Made by a program: the position numbers and the translations under genes
Assembly (NCBI GenBank): GCA_013153335.1
Contig: JAADEP010000126.1
Coordinates: forward strand, 1-11,043
Source: Chloroflexota bacterium
Lineage (GTDB): Bacteria; Chloroflexota; Anaerolineae; Anaerolineales; DRMV01
Direction of reading: 5' to 3'
Length of the DNA stretch: 11,043 bases
Notes under the pieces: model-generated
What the model saw: only the letters and a program-made list of their open reading frames with translations
What the model was told of the DNA's origin: nothing
Database searches by the model: none
Shown here: piece by piece, positions 1 to 5,251 of the stretch
Layout: every line of letters starts with the position of its first letter
Position numbering within the stretch: the first letter of the stretch is position 1

Positions 1-90
1 TTGAGCGATATGTACGGCTGCGAAGCGGTCTTCTTCCACCACGCAGCTACGCCGCACCTGGTGGTCCGACGCCATCCCTCGGAGGAATAA
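1..90 (+). CDS. 3' end of a probable metal ABC-transporter ATP-binding protein (5' partial)
   Basis: The first 29 sense codons are open from the window edge in frame 1 and end at TAA 88-90. The visible tail (LSDMYGCEAVFFHH, ending RRHPSEE) contains no nucleotide-binding motif because only the C-terminus is present. I assign it from context. The next gene is an ABC-3 metal permease starting 1 nt after this stop, its ribosome site (GGAGG) lies inside this gene's last codons, and ATPase-permease order is usual for Zn/Mn uptake operons. A short C-terminal segment with a Cys and His pair is compatible with such ATPases but not diagnostic. The identity is therefore inferred; that a coding sequence ends here is well supported. 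Confidence 0.55.
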   Translation: MSDMYGCEAVFFHHAATPHLVVRRHPSEE

Positions 91-91
91 G

Positions 92-892
92 ATGGCTTGG
101 TGGCAATACGCGTTCATGCAACGGGCCCTCATCGGCGGGATCATTGTGGGCATTATCACCGCGATCATGGGCGTTTACATCGTGCTGCGAGGGATGTCGT
201 TCATGGGGACCGGCATTGCCCACGCGGCCTTTGGCGGGGTCGCGCTCGGCATGCTGCTCGGGCTCGATCCCATCCTCACGGCCACCGGATTTTGCGTTCT
301 GGTCGCCTGGGGGATTGGCCTGGTCACCCGCCGCGGCGCGCTCAAAGAAGACACAGCCATCGGCATTTGGTTCGCCGCGACCATGGCCTTTGGGATCCTC
401 TTGTTGGGCCTGCGGCAGGGCTACAACGTAGATCTGTTCACGTATCTCTTCGGGAGCGTGTTGGCGATCTCGCCCGACGACCTGAAGTGGCTGCTCGGAG
501 TCGGGGTCTTGGTCGTCGGTGCGGTGCTCGCGCTGTATAAAGAGCTGCTCTTCGTCACTTTTGACCCCGAAGCCGCCCGGGTCGCGGGCCTGCCTGAGGG
601 CTTTCTGTATTACCTGCTACTCACCCTGGTGGCCCTCACCGTGGTGGCTTCGATTAAAGTGGTGGGATTGGTCCTGGTCTCGGCTCTTTTGGTCATCCCC
701 GCGGCGGCCGCGTATCGCTGGGCCGACGACTTCTGGGTCATGATGGTGCTGGCCATTGTGTTTAGCGTCATCAGCGTGGTCGCGGGGTTGCTTTTCGCCT
801 ACGCGCTCAACACCGCGTCCGGCGCGACCATCGTCCTGACCGCGACCGCGGTGTTCGCGATCTCCCTTCTCTTCGCCCCCAAGAAGCACTAA
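92..892 (+). CDS. Metal ABC transporter permease, ABC-3 family (ZnuB/MntB-like)
   Basis: This is an integral membrane subunit of a zinc/manganese/iron-type ABC importer, forming the substrate channel in the cytoplasmic membrane with a cognate ATPase and a periplasmic or lipoprotein binding protein. The 266-residue length is typical. About eight hydrophobic helices are visible. Family features are the SFMGTGIAHAAFGG segment (about residues 36-49), corresponding to the conserved 'SLxGDALSHAVLPG' region, then FGSVLAIS (about 119-126), VGLVLVSALLVIPAAAA (about 190-206) and a final NTASGATIV helix. The start ATG follows the preceding stop by 1 nt and has GGAGG about 6 nt upstream, so it is translationally linked to the upstream gene. 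The transported metal cannot be read from the sequence. The binding-protein gene is not in the window. Confidence 0.9.
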   Translation: MAWWQYAFMQRALIGGIIVGIITAIMGVYIVLRGMSFMGTGIAHAAFGGVALGMLLGLDPILTATGFCVLVAWGIGLVTRRGALKEDTAIGIWFAATMAFGILLLGLRQGYNVDLFTYLFGSVLAISPDDLKWLLGVGVLVVGAVLALYKELLFVTFDPEAARVAGLPEGFLYYLLLTLVALTVVASIKVVGLVLVSALLVIPAAAAYRWADDFWVMMVLAIVFSVISVVAGLLFAYALNTASGATIVLTATAVFAISLLFAPKKH

Positions 893-903
893 ACGTCCGC
901 TCA

Positions 904-922
904 CGGCCCTCAGCTTGGGCCG
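904..922. terminator. Candidate hairpin between convergent genes, no U-tract
   Basis: The inverted repeat CGGCCC / GGGCCG (6 bp, 7-nt loop) sits in the 35-nt gap between the permease stop (892) and the convergent NifU-like stop (928). Being symmetrical it could act in both directions. Neither side has a run of T, so intrinsic termination is uncertain. Confidence 0.3.
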
Positions 923-927
923 CGCAG

Positions 928-1281
928 CTATGCGGTCGTGCACGGGAGGGCCTGCTGGATCAAAGCCAGCCGGTCACGCAACTTGGCTTGGTCCCGTTCT
1001 TCGGCGAAAGTCGCCAAGACCGCCTCAGGGTCCCAACGGCAATCGGGGTAAGGTTGGCCGCGCAAACGGTCCGCGACCACGTCCGCGAGGGCCAACAACT
1101 TGCGGCAGCGTCGAGAAGCTGTGAAGCGCACGTCCTGCAAGGTATGGTCCTCGACCTTGGCCCAGAAGGCCACCCGATGCCCGCCCTGCCGCGCTTCTGT
1201 ACCCAAAGGCTGATAGCCCGCGGGCGGCTCAGGGACCCAGTACCGAATCCCCGGGTTCGCGTGATAATCGCGCACTCGCAT
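928..1281 (-). CDS. NifU/IscU-like scaffold-fold protein lacking most cluster ligands (tentative)
   Basis: The protein has 117 residues. The ATG at 1281 is chosen over an in-frame TTG 15 nt upstream because GGAGGTG lies 4 nt before the ATG. By eye the protein follows the NifU N-terminal pattern. DYHANPG (residues 5-11) resembles the 'DHFENPRN' start. RVAFWAKVEDHTLQDVRF (36-53) matches 'DxMKIYLKVEDxRIxDVKF'. RRCRKLLALADVVADRLRGQ (57-76) matches 'FGCGAAIAxSSMxTExIKGK'. IscU/NifU bind Fe-S with three Cys. Here the first position is a QGG stretch without Cys (32-34), the second is kept (Cys59), and the position 43 residues later is Arg102. It would therefore be a non-scaffold homologue, a binding partner or a decaying copy. 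It lies downstream of a ferredoxin in the same direction. The assignment is by eye; the alternative is an unrelated lineage-specific protein. Confidence 0.5.
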   Translation of the reverse strand: MRVRDYHANPGIRYWVPEPPAGYQPLGTEARQGGHRVAFWAKVEDHTLQDVRFTASRRCRKLLALADVVADRLRGQPYPDCRWDPEAVLATFAEERDQAKLRDRLALIQQALPCTTA

Positions 1282-1285
1282 GACG

Positions 1286-1292
1286 CACCTCC
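1286..1292 (-). promoter_or_regulatory. Shine-Dalgarno site fixing the NifU-like start
   Basis: GGAGGTG on the minus strand lies 4 nt before ATG 1281-1279. It overlaps the codons that would follow the upstream TTG at 1296, which excludes that longer start. Confidence 0.8.
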
Positions 1293-1324
1293 GCAATCCC
1301 AGTGTGCCAACCAGCGTGAGGGAC

Positions 1325-1362
1325 GAAAAACCCCCGGTCCAACGAGCTTTGGACCGGGGGTT
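1325..1362 (-). terminator. Rho-independent terminator of the ferredoxin gene
   Basis: A perfect 12-bp stem AACCCCCGGTCC / GGACCGGGGGTT with a 10-nt loop is followed on the minus strand by a T-run. It begins about 20 nt after the ferredoxin stop. It stands between the ferredoxin and the NifU-like gene, for which I find no clear promoter in the remaining ~33 nt. Confidence 0.9.
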
Positions 1363-1382
1363 GAGGGCAGCTTGAAACCGGG

Positions 1383-1796
1383 TTATTCCTCCAGGACCGA
1401 GTAACCCGGGCCTTCGGAGAAGAAGCGCGCGTTGGCTTCAATGTCGGGCGTGAGATCCACTTCCTCGCCTTCTTGCAAGACCTTGGTGCAGGGGATGTAT
1501 TCTTCTTCGCCGTGGTGATTGGTGTAGGTGTACGGTTCGCCGCCGTCGCATTCCGAGACCGGCAGGCTGATGCGCTCGCCACCCTTCGCGACATAGGGCG
1601 AAGGCACCTCGTCCTCGGGGAAGATGGCCTCAAAAGGACACTCGGGCACGCAGGCACCACAATCAATGCACGTATCAGGATCGATATAATACAGGGGCCA
1701 CTCTTCGACGGGTTTGCCCGGCACGATGCACTCGACCGGACACACCTCGACGCAGGCCGCATCCCGCAAGCATAAGCGCGTAATTACGTGGGTCAT
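1383..1796 (-). CDS. 7Fe/8Fe-type ferredoxin with C-terminal extension
   Basis: A 137-residue soluble electron carrier with two iron-sulfur clusters. The first half carries C9-x5-C15-x3-C19-x3-C23-P and C43-x2-C46-x2-C49-x3-C53-P, inside CVEVCPVECI and CIDCGACVPECPFEAIFPEDEVP. This is the layout of the Thermus/Azotobacter seven-iron ferredoxins ([3Fe-4S] plus [4Fe-4S]), in which the first spacing is usually C-x7-C rather than the C-x5-C seen here. Which ligands hold which cluster cannot be decided by eye. Residues 70-137 extend beyond the ~80-residue core and include Cys83, Cys103 and an acidic tail. The ATG at 1796 is preferred over TTG 1811 because GGAGGT lies 5 nt upstream of the ATG and overlaps the TTG reading. 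It has its own promoter at 1835-1840 and a terminator after the stop, so it is a single transcription unit. Confidence 0.93.
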   Translation of the reverse strand: MTHVITRLCLRDAACVEVCPVECIVPGKPVEEWPLYYIDPDTCIDCGACVPECPFEAIFPEDEVPSPYVAKGGERISLPVSECDGGEPYTYTNHHGEEEYIPCTKVLQEGEEVDLTPDIEANARFFSEGPGYSVLEE

Positions 1797-1801
1797 AGAT
1801 G

Positions 1802-1807
1802 ACCTCC
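1802..1807 (-). promoter_or_regulatory. Shine-Dalgarno site of the ferredoxin gene
   Basis: GGAGGT on the minus strand lies 5 nt before ATG 1796. It rules out the in-frame TTG at 1811. Confidence 0.8.
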
Positions 1808-1834
1808 TCAACAGAGGGAATAGGGTACATCCCC

Positions 1835-1840
1835 ATTATA
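1835..1840 (-). promoter_or_regulatory. -10 box of the ferredoxin promoter
   Basis: A perfect TATAAT on the minus strand lies 38 nt upstream of the ferredoxin ATG, which gives a leader of about 30 nt. The -35 region (near TGCCG) does not match consensus well. Confidence 0.6.
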
Positions 1841-1843
1841 ACC

Positions 1844-1883
1844 AAAAACTCGCTCAGCGGCACCCCTTCGCCAACATGTGAGC
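1844..1883 (-). terminator. Weak candidate terminator of the MEMO-nadK-DUF4349 operon
   Basis: Minus-strand GCTCA (1883-1879) pairs with TGAGC (1856-1852), with an inner GGC/GCC pairing, followed after 3 nt by TTTTT. It begins 4 nt after the DUF4349 stop. The stem is short and interrupted, so the call is tentative. Confidence 0.35.
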
Positions 1884-1887
1884 ATCC

Positions 1888-2847
1888 TCAACTCTTCTTG
1901 CGGTGGACGAACCAACGCCACACCCGCAAGATGACCCAGCGATACAAGAGCCACCCGGTGAGCAGCAACGGCAACCAAAAGAGCACGGCCCAGATCGCCC
2001 AACGCACGACCAGACGCACCAACGCGATCAGCGCGTTGAGGGCCTGAATCGCGGTGTCCCATAAGTTCCAATCGCCCCACTGCAAGCCCACGCGCGGCCG
2101 CTCGCGCACGGGATAGAAGGTCACCTCGACCCGGGAATAGGCCACAGACTGCTCCAAATATCGGATGCGCCCTTCGATCCGCTCGATCTCGGCCTGCAAG
2201 TTCACGAGCTCTCGATAGACACTCAGCACGTCTTGCGGATCTTCGGCCCGCTGCAGAAGCTCTTCCAAACGTTGTTCGGCCGCGCGTAGCGCGCGCAAGC
2301 GCGCGTCCAAATCCAAATACTCTTCGGTGACGTCCTTCCCCTCGACGCGCTCGACCGTGAACTCGGCCTGCTCGCGAATGAAAGCCAAAGCCTCATCCAA
2401 CCGCTCGGCTGGGATGCGGAAGACCAGCCGAGCGCGCTCGCTCTTCGCGGCCTCGCGCTGCGAGACGTAAACCTGGCTCTCGACCACATACCCGCCCGCT
2501 TGCTTCACCCACGTGCGAGTGGCATCCAATGCGGCCGCGGGGTCGTCGACATAGGCCTCAACATAAGCCTGCTTGATAACCATACGGTCGAGGGGCAGAG
2601 GGGCCGCAGCCACCGAATCCGGGCCCAACCCGACCCAATCCCCAGACATATCCACGCCGCCAGAGGGAGAGGCAACCTTTTGCAACGGCGCCATCCCTTC
2701 GAGGGCCAGAAGCGCCCCGGGTTCGCCTTGAAACTGCGATGATCGAACTTCGAATCGGGAGAGGACCCCATAGCCAAGGAGCAACAGCAAGAGCAGACCG
2801 AGGGCCCAACGCGCTTTGGGGGACCAATGCTTAATCACGTCTCGCAT
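1888..2847 (-). CDS. DUF4349 domain membrane protein
   Basis: A 319-residue protein with an N-terminal hydrophobic helix (about 13-30), an extracytoplasmic domain, a long charged helical segment predicted to be coiled coil (about 175-235), and hydrophobic C-terminal helices (about 266-306) ending in a basic tail. The order RxVIKQAYVEAYVDDP, GGYVVES, LVFRIPAERLDEAL, VEGKDVTEEYLDLDARLRALR and then the coiled coil is characteristic of DUF4349. Family function is not established. The N-terminus has no lipobox Cys, unlike many DUF4349 lipoproteins, so it is probably held by uncleaved helices. The start has AAGGAGG about 5 nt upstream. It is the last gene of the operon, 20 nt after nadK. The topology is inferred from hydrophobicity only. 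Confidence 0.85.
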   Translation of the reverse strand: MRDVIKHWSPKARWALGLLLLLLLGYGVLSRFEVRSSQFQGEPGALLALEGMAPLQKVASPSGGVDMSGDWVGLGPDSVAAAPLPLDRMVIKQAYVEAYVDDPAAALDATRTWVKQAGGYVVESQVYVSQREAAKSERARLVFRIPAERLDEALAFIREQAEFTVERVEGKDVTEEYLDLDARLRALRAAEQRLEELLQRAEDPQDVLSVYRELVNLQAEIERIEGRIRYLEQSVAYSRVEVTFYPVRERPRVGLQWGDWNLWDTAIQALNALIALVRLVVRWAIWAVLFWLPLLLTGWLLYRWVILRVWRWFVHRKKS

Positions 2848-2867
2848 ACCGCCTCCTTTGCGCCACG

Positions 2868-3752
2868 CTACGCGCGCGCATCCAGCTTCTGAACCAAAGG
2901 ATGAGAACGCATGTATGCGGTCAACAAGCGATAAAAATACTCAGGGCCTTGGAAGCGTACGAACAAGAGCGAATGCTCCCCCGCGCGAATGTGGACTTCA
3001 TCGCCGGGGCGCAAAGCTTCGGGTTCCTGGCCATCGATGCTGAGCACCACCTCGTGGTCCACATGCGGCACCACCTTGACCGACGAGCCCTCGGCCAAAA
3101 CCACCGCGCGGTCAACCGAAAGATGGGGCGCGACGGGCACCAGCAAGATGTTGCGCAGCTCGGGGGGCAAGATCGGCCCCCCGGCCGCCAGCGCGTAGGC
3201 CGTGGACCCGGTCGGTGTTGCGATGATCAGGCCATCTGCGACGTAACGGCTCAAGAGCAAGCCATCGACATACGCGGACAGACGCACCGGACGCACCGAA
3301 CGCCCGCGGCACACCACCGCCTCGTTCACAACCTCCCACGGGCCAAGGGTCTGTCCCCCCCGGTGCAAACTCACCTGGAGCATCATTCGCCGTTCGAGGC
3401 GATACTCCCCACGCAACAGACGTTCGAGGGCTTGAGGCCACTCGTCCCGCTGAACCTCGATCAAAAAGCCGAAGCGGCCCAAGTTAATGCCCAAGATCGG
3501 TACGCCGCACGGAGCAGCCAAATGCCCGGCGCGCAACATCGTCCCGTCGCCGCCCAGCGCGATGACCAAATCGGGCTTTTGCTGGCACACATACGTGCGC
3601 ACCCAGGGCGCGTTGAGCAAGCCGGTGCGCACTTGTACCCCATGGCGCTGCAGAAACTGCGCCACCCGCTCGGCTTCCGAAAGCCCGGCTTCGACCTGGG
3701 GATGGGCCAACACCAACACGTGCCGCGGGACCGGGGAGCGCGCTTCGCTCAT
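2868..3752 (-). CDS. nadK: NAD kinase
   Basis: A cytosolic enzyme that phosphorylates NAD to NADP with ATP or polyphosphate, supplying NADPH metabolism. The 294-residue length fits the family. Diagnostic motifs are GGDG at 67-70 in the LGGDGTML loop, GRFGFL (92-97, where GxLGFL is common), the NE motif in VVNEAVV (143-144), ADGLIIATPTGSTAYALAAGGP (172-193) and LSIDGQ (238-243). The ATG at 3752 is chosen because GGGGAGGT lies 6 nt upstream; an in-frame start 33 nt further up has no such support. This ATG overlaps the stop of the MEMO gene as ATGA, indicating translational coupling. DUF4349 follows after 20 nt. Confidence 0.96.
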   Translation of the reverse strand: MSEARSPVPRHVLVLAHPQVEAGLSEAERVAQFLQRHGVQVRTGLLNAPWVRTYVCQQKPDLVIALGGDGTMLRAGHLAAPCGVPILGINLGRFGFLIEVQRDEWPQALERLLRGEYRLERRMMLQVSLHRGGQTLGPWEVVNEAVVCRGRSVRPVRLSAYVDGLLLSRYVADGLIIATPTGSTAYALAAGGPILPPELRNILLVPVAPHLSVDRAVVLAEGSSVKVVPHVDHEVVLSIDGQEPEALRPGDEVHIRAGEHSLLFVRFQGPEYFYRLLTAYMRSHPLVQKLDARA

Positions 3753-4999
3753 GATGCTACCTCCCCGGGGCCGCTCGGCACCCACGTGGCGCCACCCGCG
3801 ATGGATACCACCGAGCCAAACTGCTCGTCCGCGGGGGTTTGCTCATACCCGACCACGGTGGTGGGCAGGCCTTCCAACACGCGCAAGTACAAATAAAGCG
3901 GGCCAAAGCCGCAAATGCGATACCGGTCTTGGGTCGCGGCAATGGTCTCATAAAACGCATCCGGTTGCCCGGCCTGGATGGTCTGCAGAAGGGCTTCGTC
4001 GGCCGCGCGCAGGCGCTTCTTATCACCCGGCCCCCAAGGCGTGGGGTCGCCGAAGGCCGGGCCCACATGAGCGAGGTCGACCGCGGCCACGAGAAGGGAG
4101 GGCTTTTCGGCCAAAGCCGCGCGCAACACCTCCGCGGCGCGCGTCCAGCGCGCGTCTTGCCGCGGGTGCAGGCCGCTGCCGAAATAATGGTCGAGGCCAC
4201 CGAGCAGGATGGGCACCACTTCGACCGGCTCACCCCCGCGCATGTGGTGCGCCCAAACCAAAGCCAGCTCGGCCGCGTGTTCACCAATGTGATGCACCTC
4301 GTGGCGGAAGGCTTCGTCTTCGCCCAAAGCCTGGGCCAAGCGGTCGACCAGCGCGCGGTCGGTGGGCAGCACGCCGTACGGCGTCGCGTAGTGCTGCCGC
4401 GTGAGCGTGATGCTGCCGGGCGGCGCGTTGTGATCCGTAGCCAGCACAATGATGCGCTCGGCCGCGCGCACCGCGTCTTGGGCATAAGCCCAGGTCGCGG
4501 CATACACCCGCTGGCCCCGGGTGTAATCGATATGCGGGCTGATAACCCCTTGAATGGTGCCCGAAGGCCGCGCGGGCAGCTCGGAGACGGCTTGCAAATA
4601 AGCCTCAAGGGTCTGACGCAACGCCGTCGGGTCAGCCGGATAGGCCTCGCCCGCGTGACTCGGCGCGCGGTGCGGCGCGCGGCGATATTCCTCCAGCCGC
4701 TGGGCCAGGTACGCGCGAAAACGGGCATTGTCTAGAAAATAGGCTTGGTCCAGATCGTGGATGAGCTGATCCAGCACCTCGGGCGGCACGGGCAGGCCAT
4801 AGCGCAACAACATCTTGGCCCGGATGGCCTGGGGTGAATTCGTGCCATCCATGAACATCAAAACCGGCGCGAAGTCGGCCGGCAGAAAAAGCGTGTGCGG
4901 CGAGAGGTGCAACGGGTCTTGCAGCAAAAAGCCGGGGGTATCCCGGTAACGAAAAGGGATCACGCGCAACGAGCGCAAACGGGGGTATTGGTCGTCCAT
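3749..4999 (-). CDS. MEMO-family protein (AmmeMemoRadiSam system protein B) with N-terminal PqqD-like domain
   Basis: The 416-residue protein has two parts. Residues about 20-95 resemble the PqqD/RiPP-recognition fold: a beta-rich start, FMDGTNSPQAIRAKML at 49-64, then VLDQLIHDLDQAYFLD at 75-90. From about 113 (HAGEAYPADPTALRQTLEAYL) the MEMO fold begins. It keeps the family's metal-type residues: His156 in GVISPHIDY, His190 in LATDHNAPPG, Asp308 and His311 in VDLAHVGP, and Cys363 in RICGFGP, plus EH at 240-241. Biochemical function of bacterial MEMO proteins is not settled; extradiol dioxygenase-like metal sites and an AMMECR1/radical-SAM partnership are the known context. Neither partner is in the window. 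The ATG at 4999 has GGGAGA 7 nt upstream; a TTG at 5014 is rejected. It is the first gene of the operon with nadK. Confidence 0.85.
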   Translation of the reverse strand: MDDQYPRLRSLRVIPFRYRDTPGFLLQDPLHLSPHTLFLPADFAPVLMFMDGTNSPQAIRAKMLLRYGLPVPPEVLDQLIHDLDQAYFLDNARFRAYLAQRLEEYRRAPHRAPSHAGEAYPADPTALRQTLEAYLQAVSELPARPSGTIQGVISPHIDYTRGQRVYAATWAYAQDAVRAAERIIVLATDHNAPPGSITLTRQHYATPYGVLPTDRALVDRLAQALGEDEAFRHEVHHIGEHAAELALVWAHHMRGGEPVEVVPILLGGLDHYFGSGLHPRQDARWTRAAEVLRAALAEKPSLLVAAVDLAHVGPAFGDPTPWGPGDKKRLRAADEALLQTIQAGQPDAFYETIAATQDRYRICGFGPLYLYLRVLEGLPTTVVGYEQTPADEQFGSVVSIAGGATWVPSGPGEVAS

Positions 5000-5061
5000 A
5001 AGCGGGTCTCCCAAGGGATGTCGGATGGCCGTGGAACGACGCGAAGGCCTGAGCCTCTCAT

Positions 5062-5067
5062 ATTGTA
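5062..5067 (-). promoter_or_regulatory. Candidate -10 box for the MEMO-nadK-DUF4349 operon
   Basis: TACAAT on the minus strand lies 62 nt upstream of the MEMO ATG. At 17-nt spacing the -35 position reads GCGACG, a partial match. It lies in the divergent region shared with ftsZ. Confidence 0.45.
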
Positions 5068-5113
5068 CCGCAAGCGGGCGATGGCGTCGCGGAAACGCGT
5101 CCTTGAGTCCTTA

Positions 5114-5125
5114 GCTCGCGCGAGC
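5114..5125. promoter_or_regulatory. Perfect 12-bp palindrome in the divergent ftsZ/MEMO control region
   Basis: GCTCGCGCGAGC is a perfect palindrome lying 24 nt upstream of the ftsZ -35 box and about 47 nt upstream of the MEMO -10 box. It could be a regulator site serving both directions. In GC-rich DNA a palindrome of this length may be chance. Confidence 0.3.
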
Positions 5126-5149
5126 CCGGAAGAAACATCGTCCAGAACC

Positions 5150-5179
5150 TTGTCAGAGACGCGAGGTTTATGTTAGAAT
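5150..5179 (+). promoter_or_regulatory. ftsZ promoter with extended -10
   Basis: TTGTCA (5150-5155), an 18-nt spacer, then TAGAAT (5174-5179) preceded by TGT, giving an extended -10. Predicted transcription start is about 5186, leaving a 66-nt leader that contains two hairpins. Confidence 0.75.
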
Positions 5180-5192
5180 AGCCTTCAACCCG

Positions 5193-5244
5193 CCCAAGTT
5201 CGACTTGGGGAGAAACCTTGGCCTCCGAAAGGCCCAGAAGGAGG
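5193..5244 (+). promoter_or_regulatory. Structured ftsZ leader with possible Shine-Dalgarno sequestration
   Basis: Hairpin A is CCCAAGT / ACTTGGG (5193-5199 with 5203-5209, loop TCG). Hairpin B is GGCCT / AGGCC (5220-5224 with 5230-5234). The Shine-Dalgarno AAGGAGG is at 5238-5244. CCTCC at 5222-5226, partly inside hairpin B, is exactly complementary to GGAGG at 5240-5244, so hairpin B and the sequestering pair exclude each other. The pairing is seen in the sequence; a regulatory role is inference. Confidence 0.4.
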
Positions 5245-5251
5245 TTTGGGA

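Noticed and set aside
2901..3896. Long + strand open frame opposite nadK and MEMO
   Set aside because: Antisense shadow of two genes with full motif sets; no ribosome site or recognisable domain.
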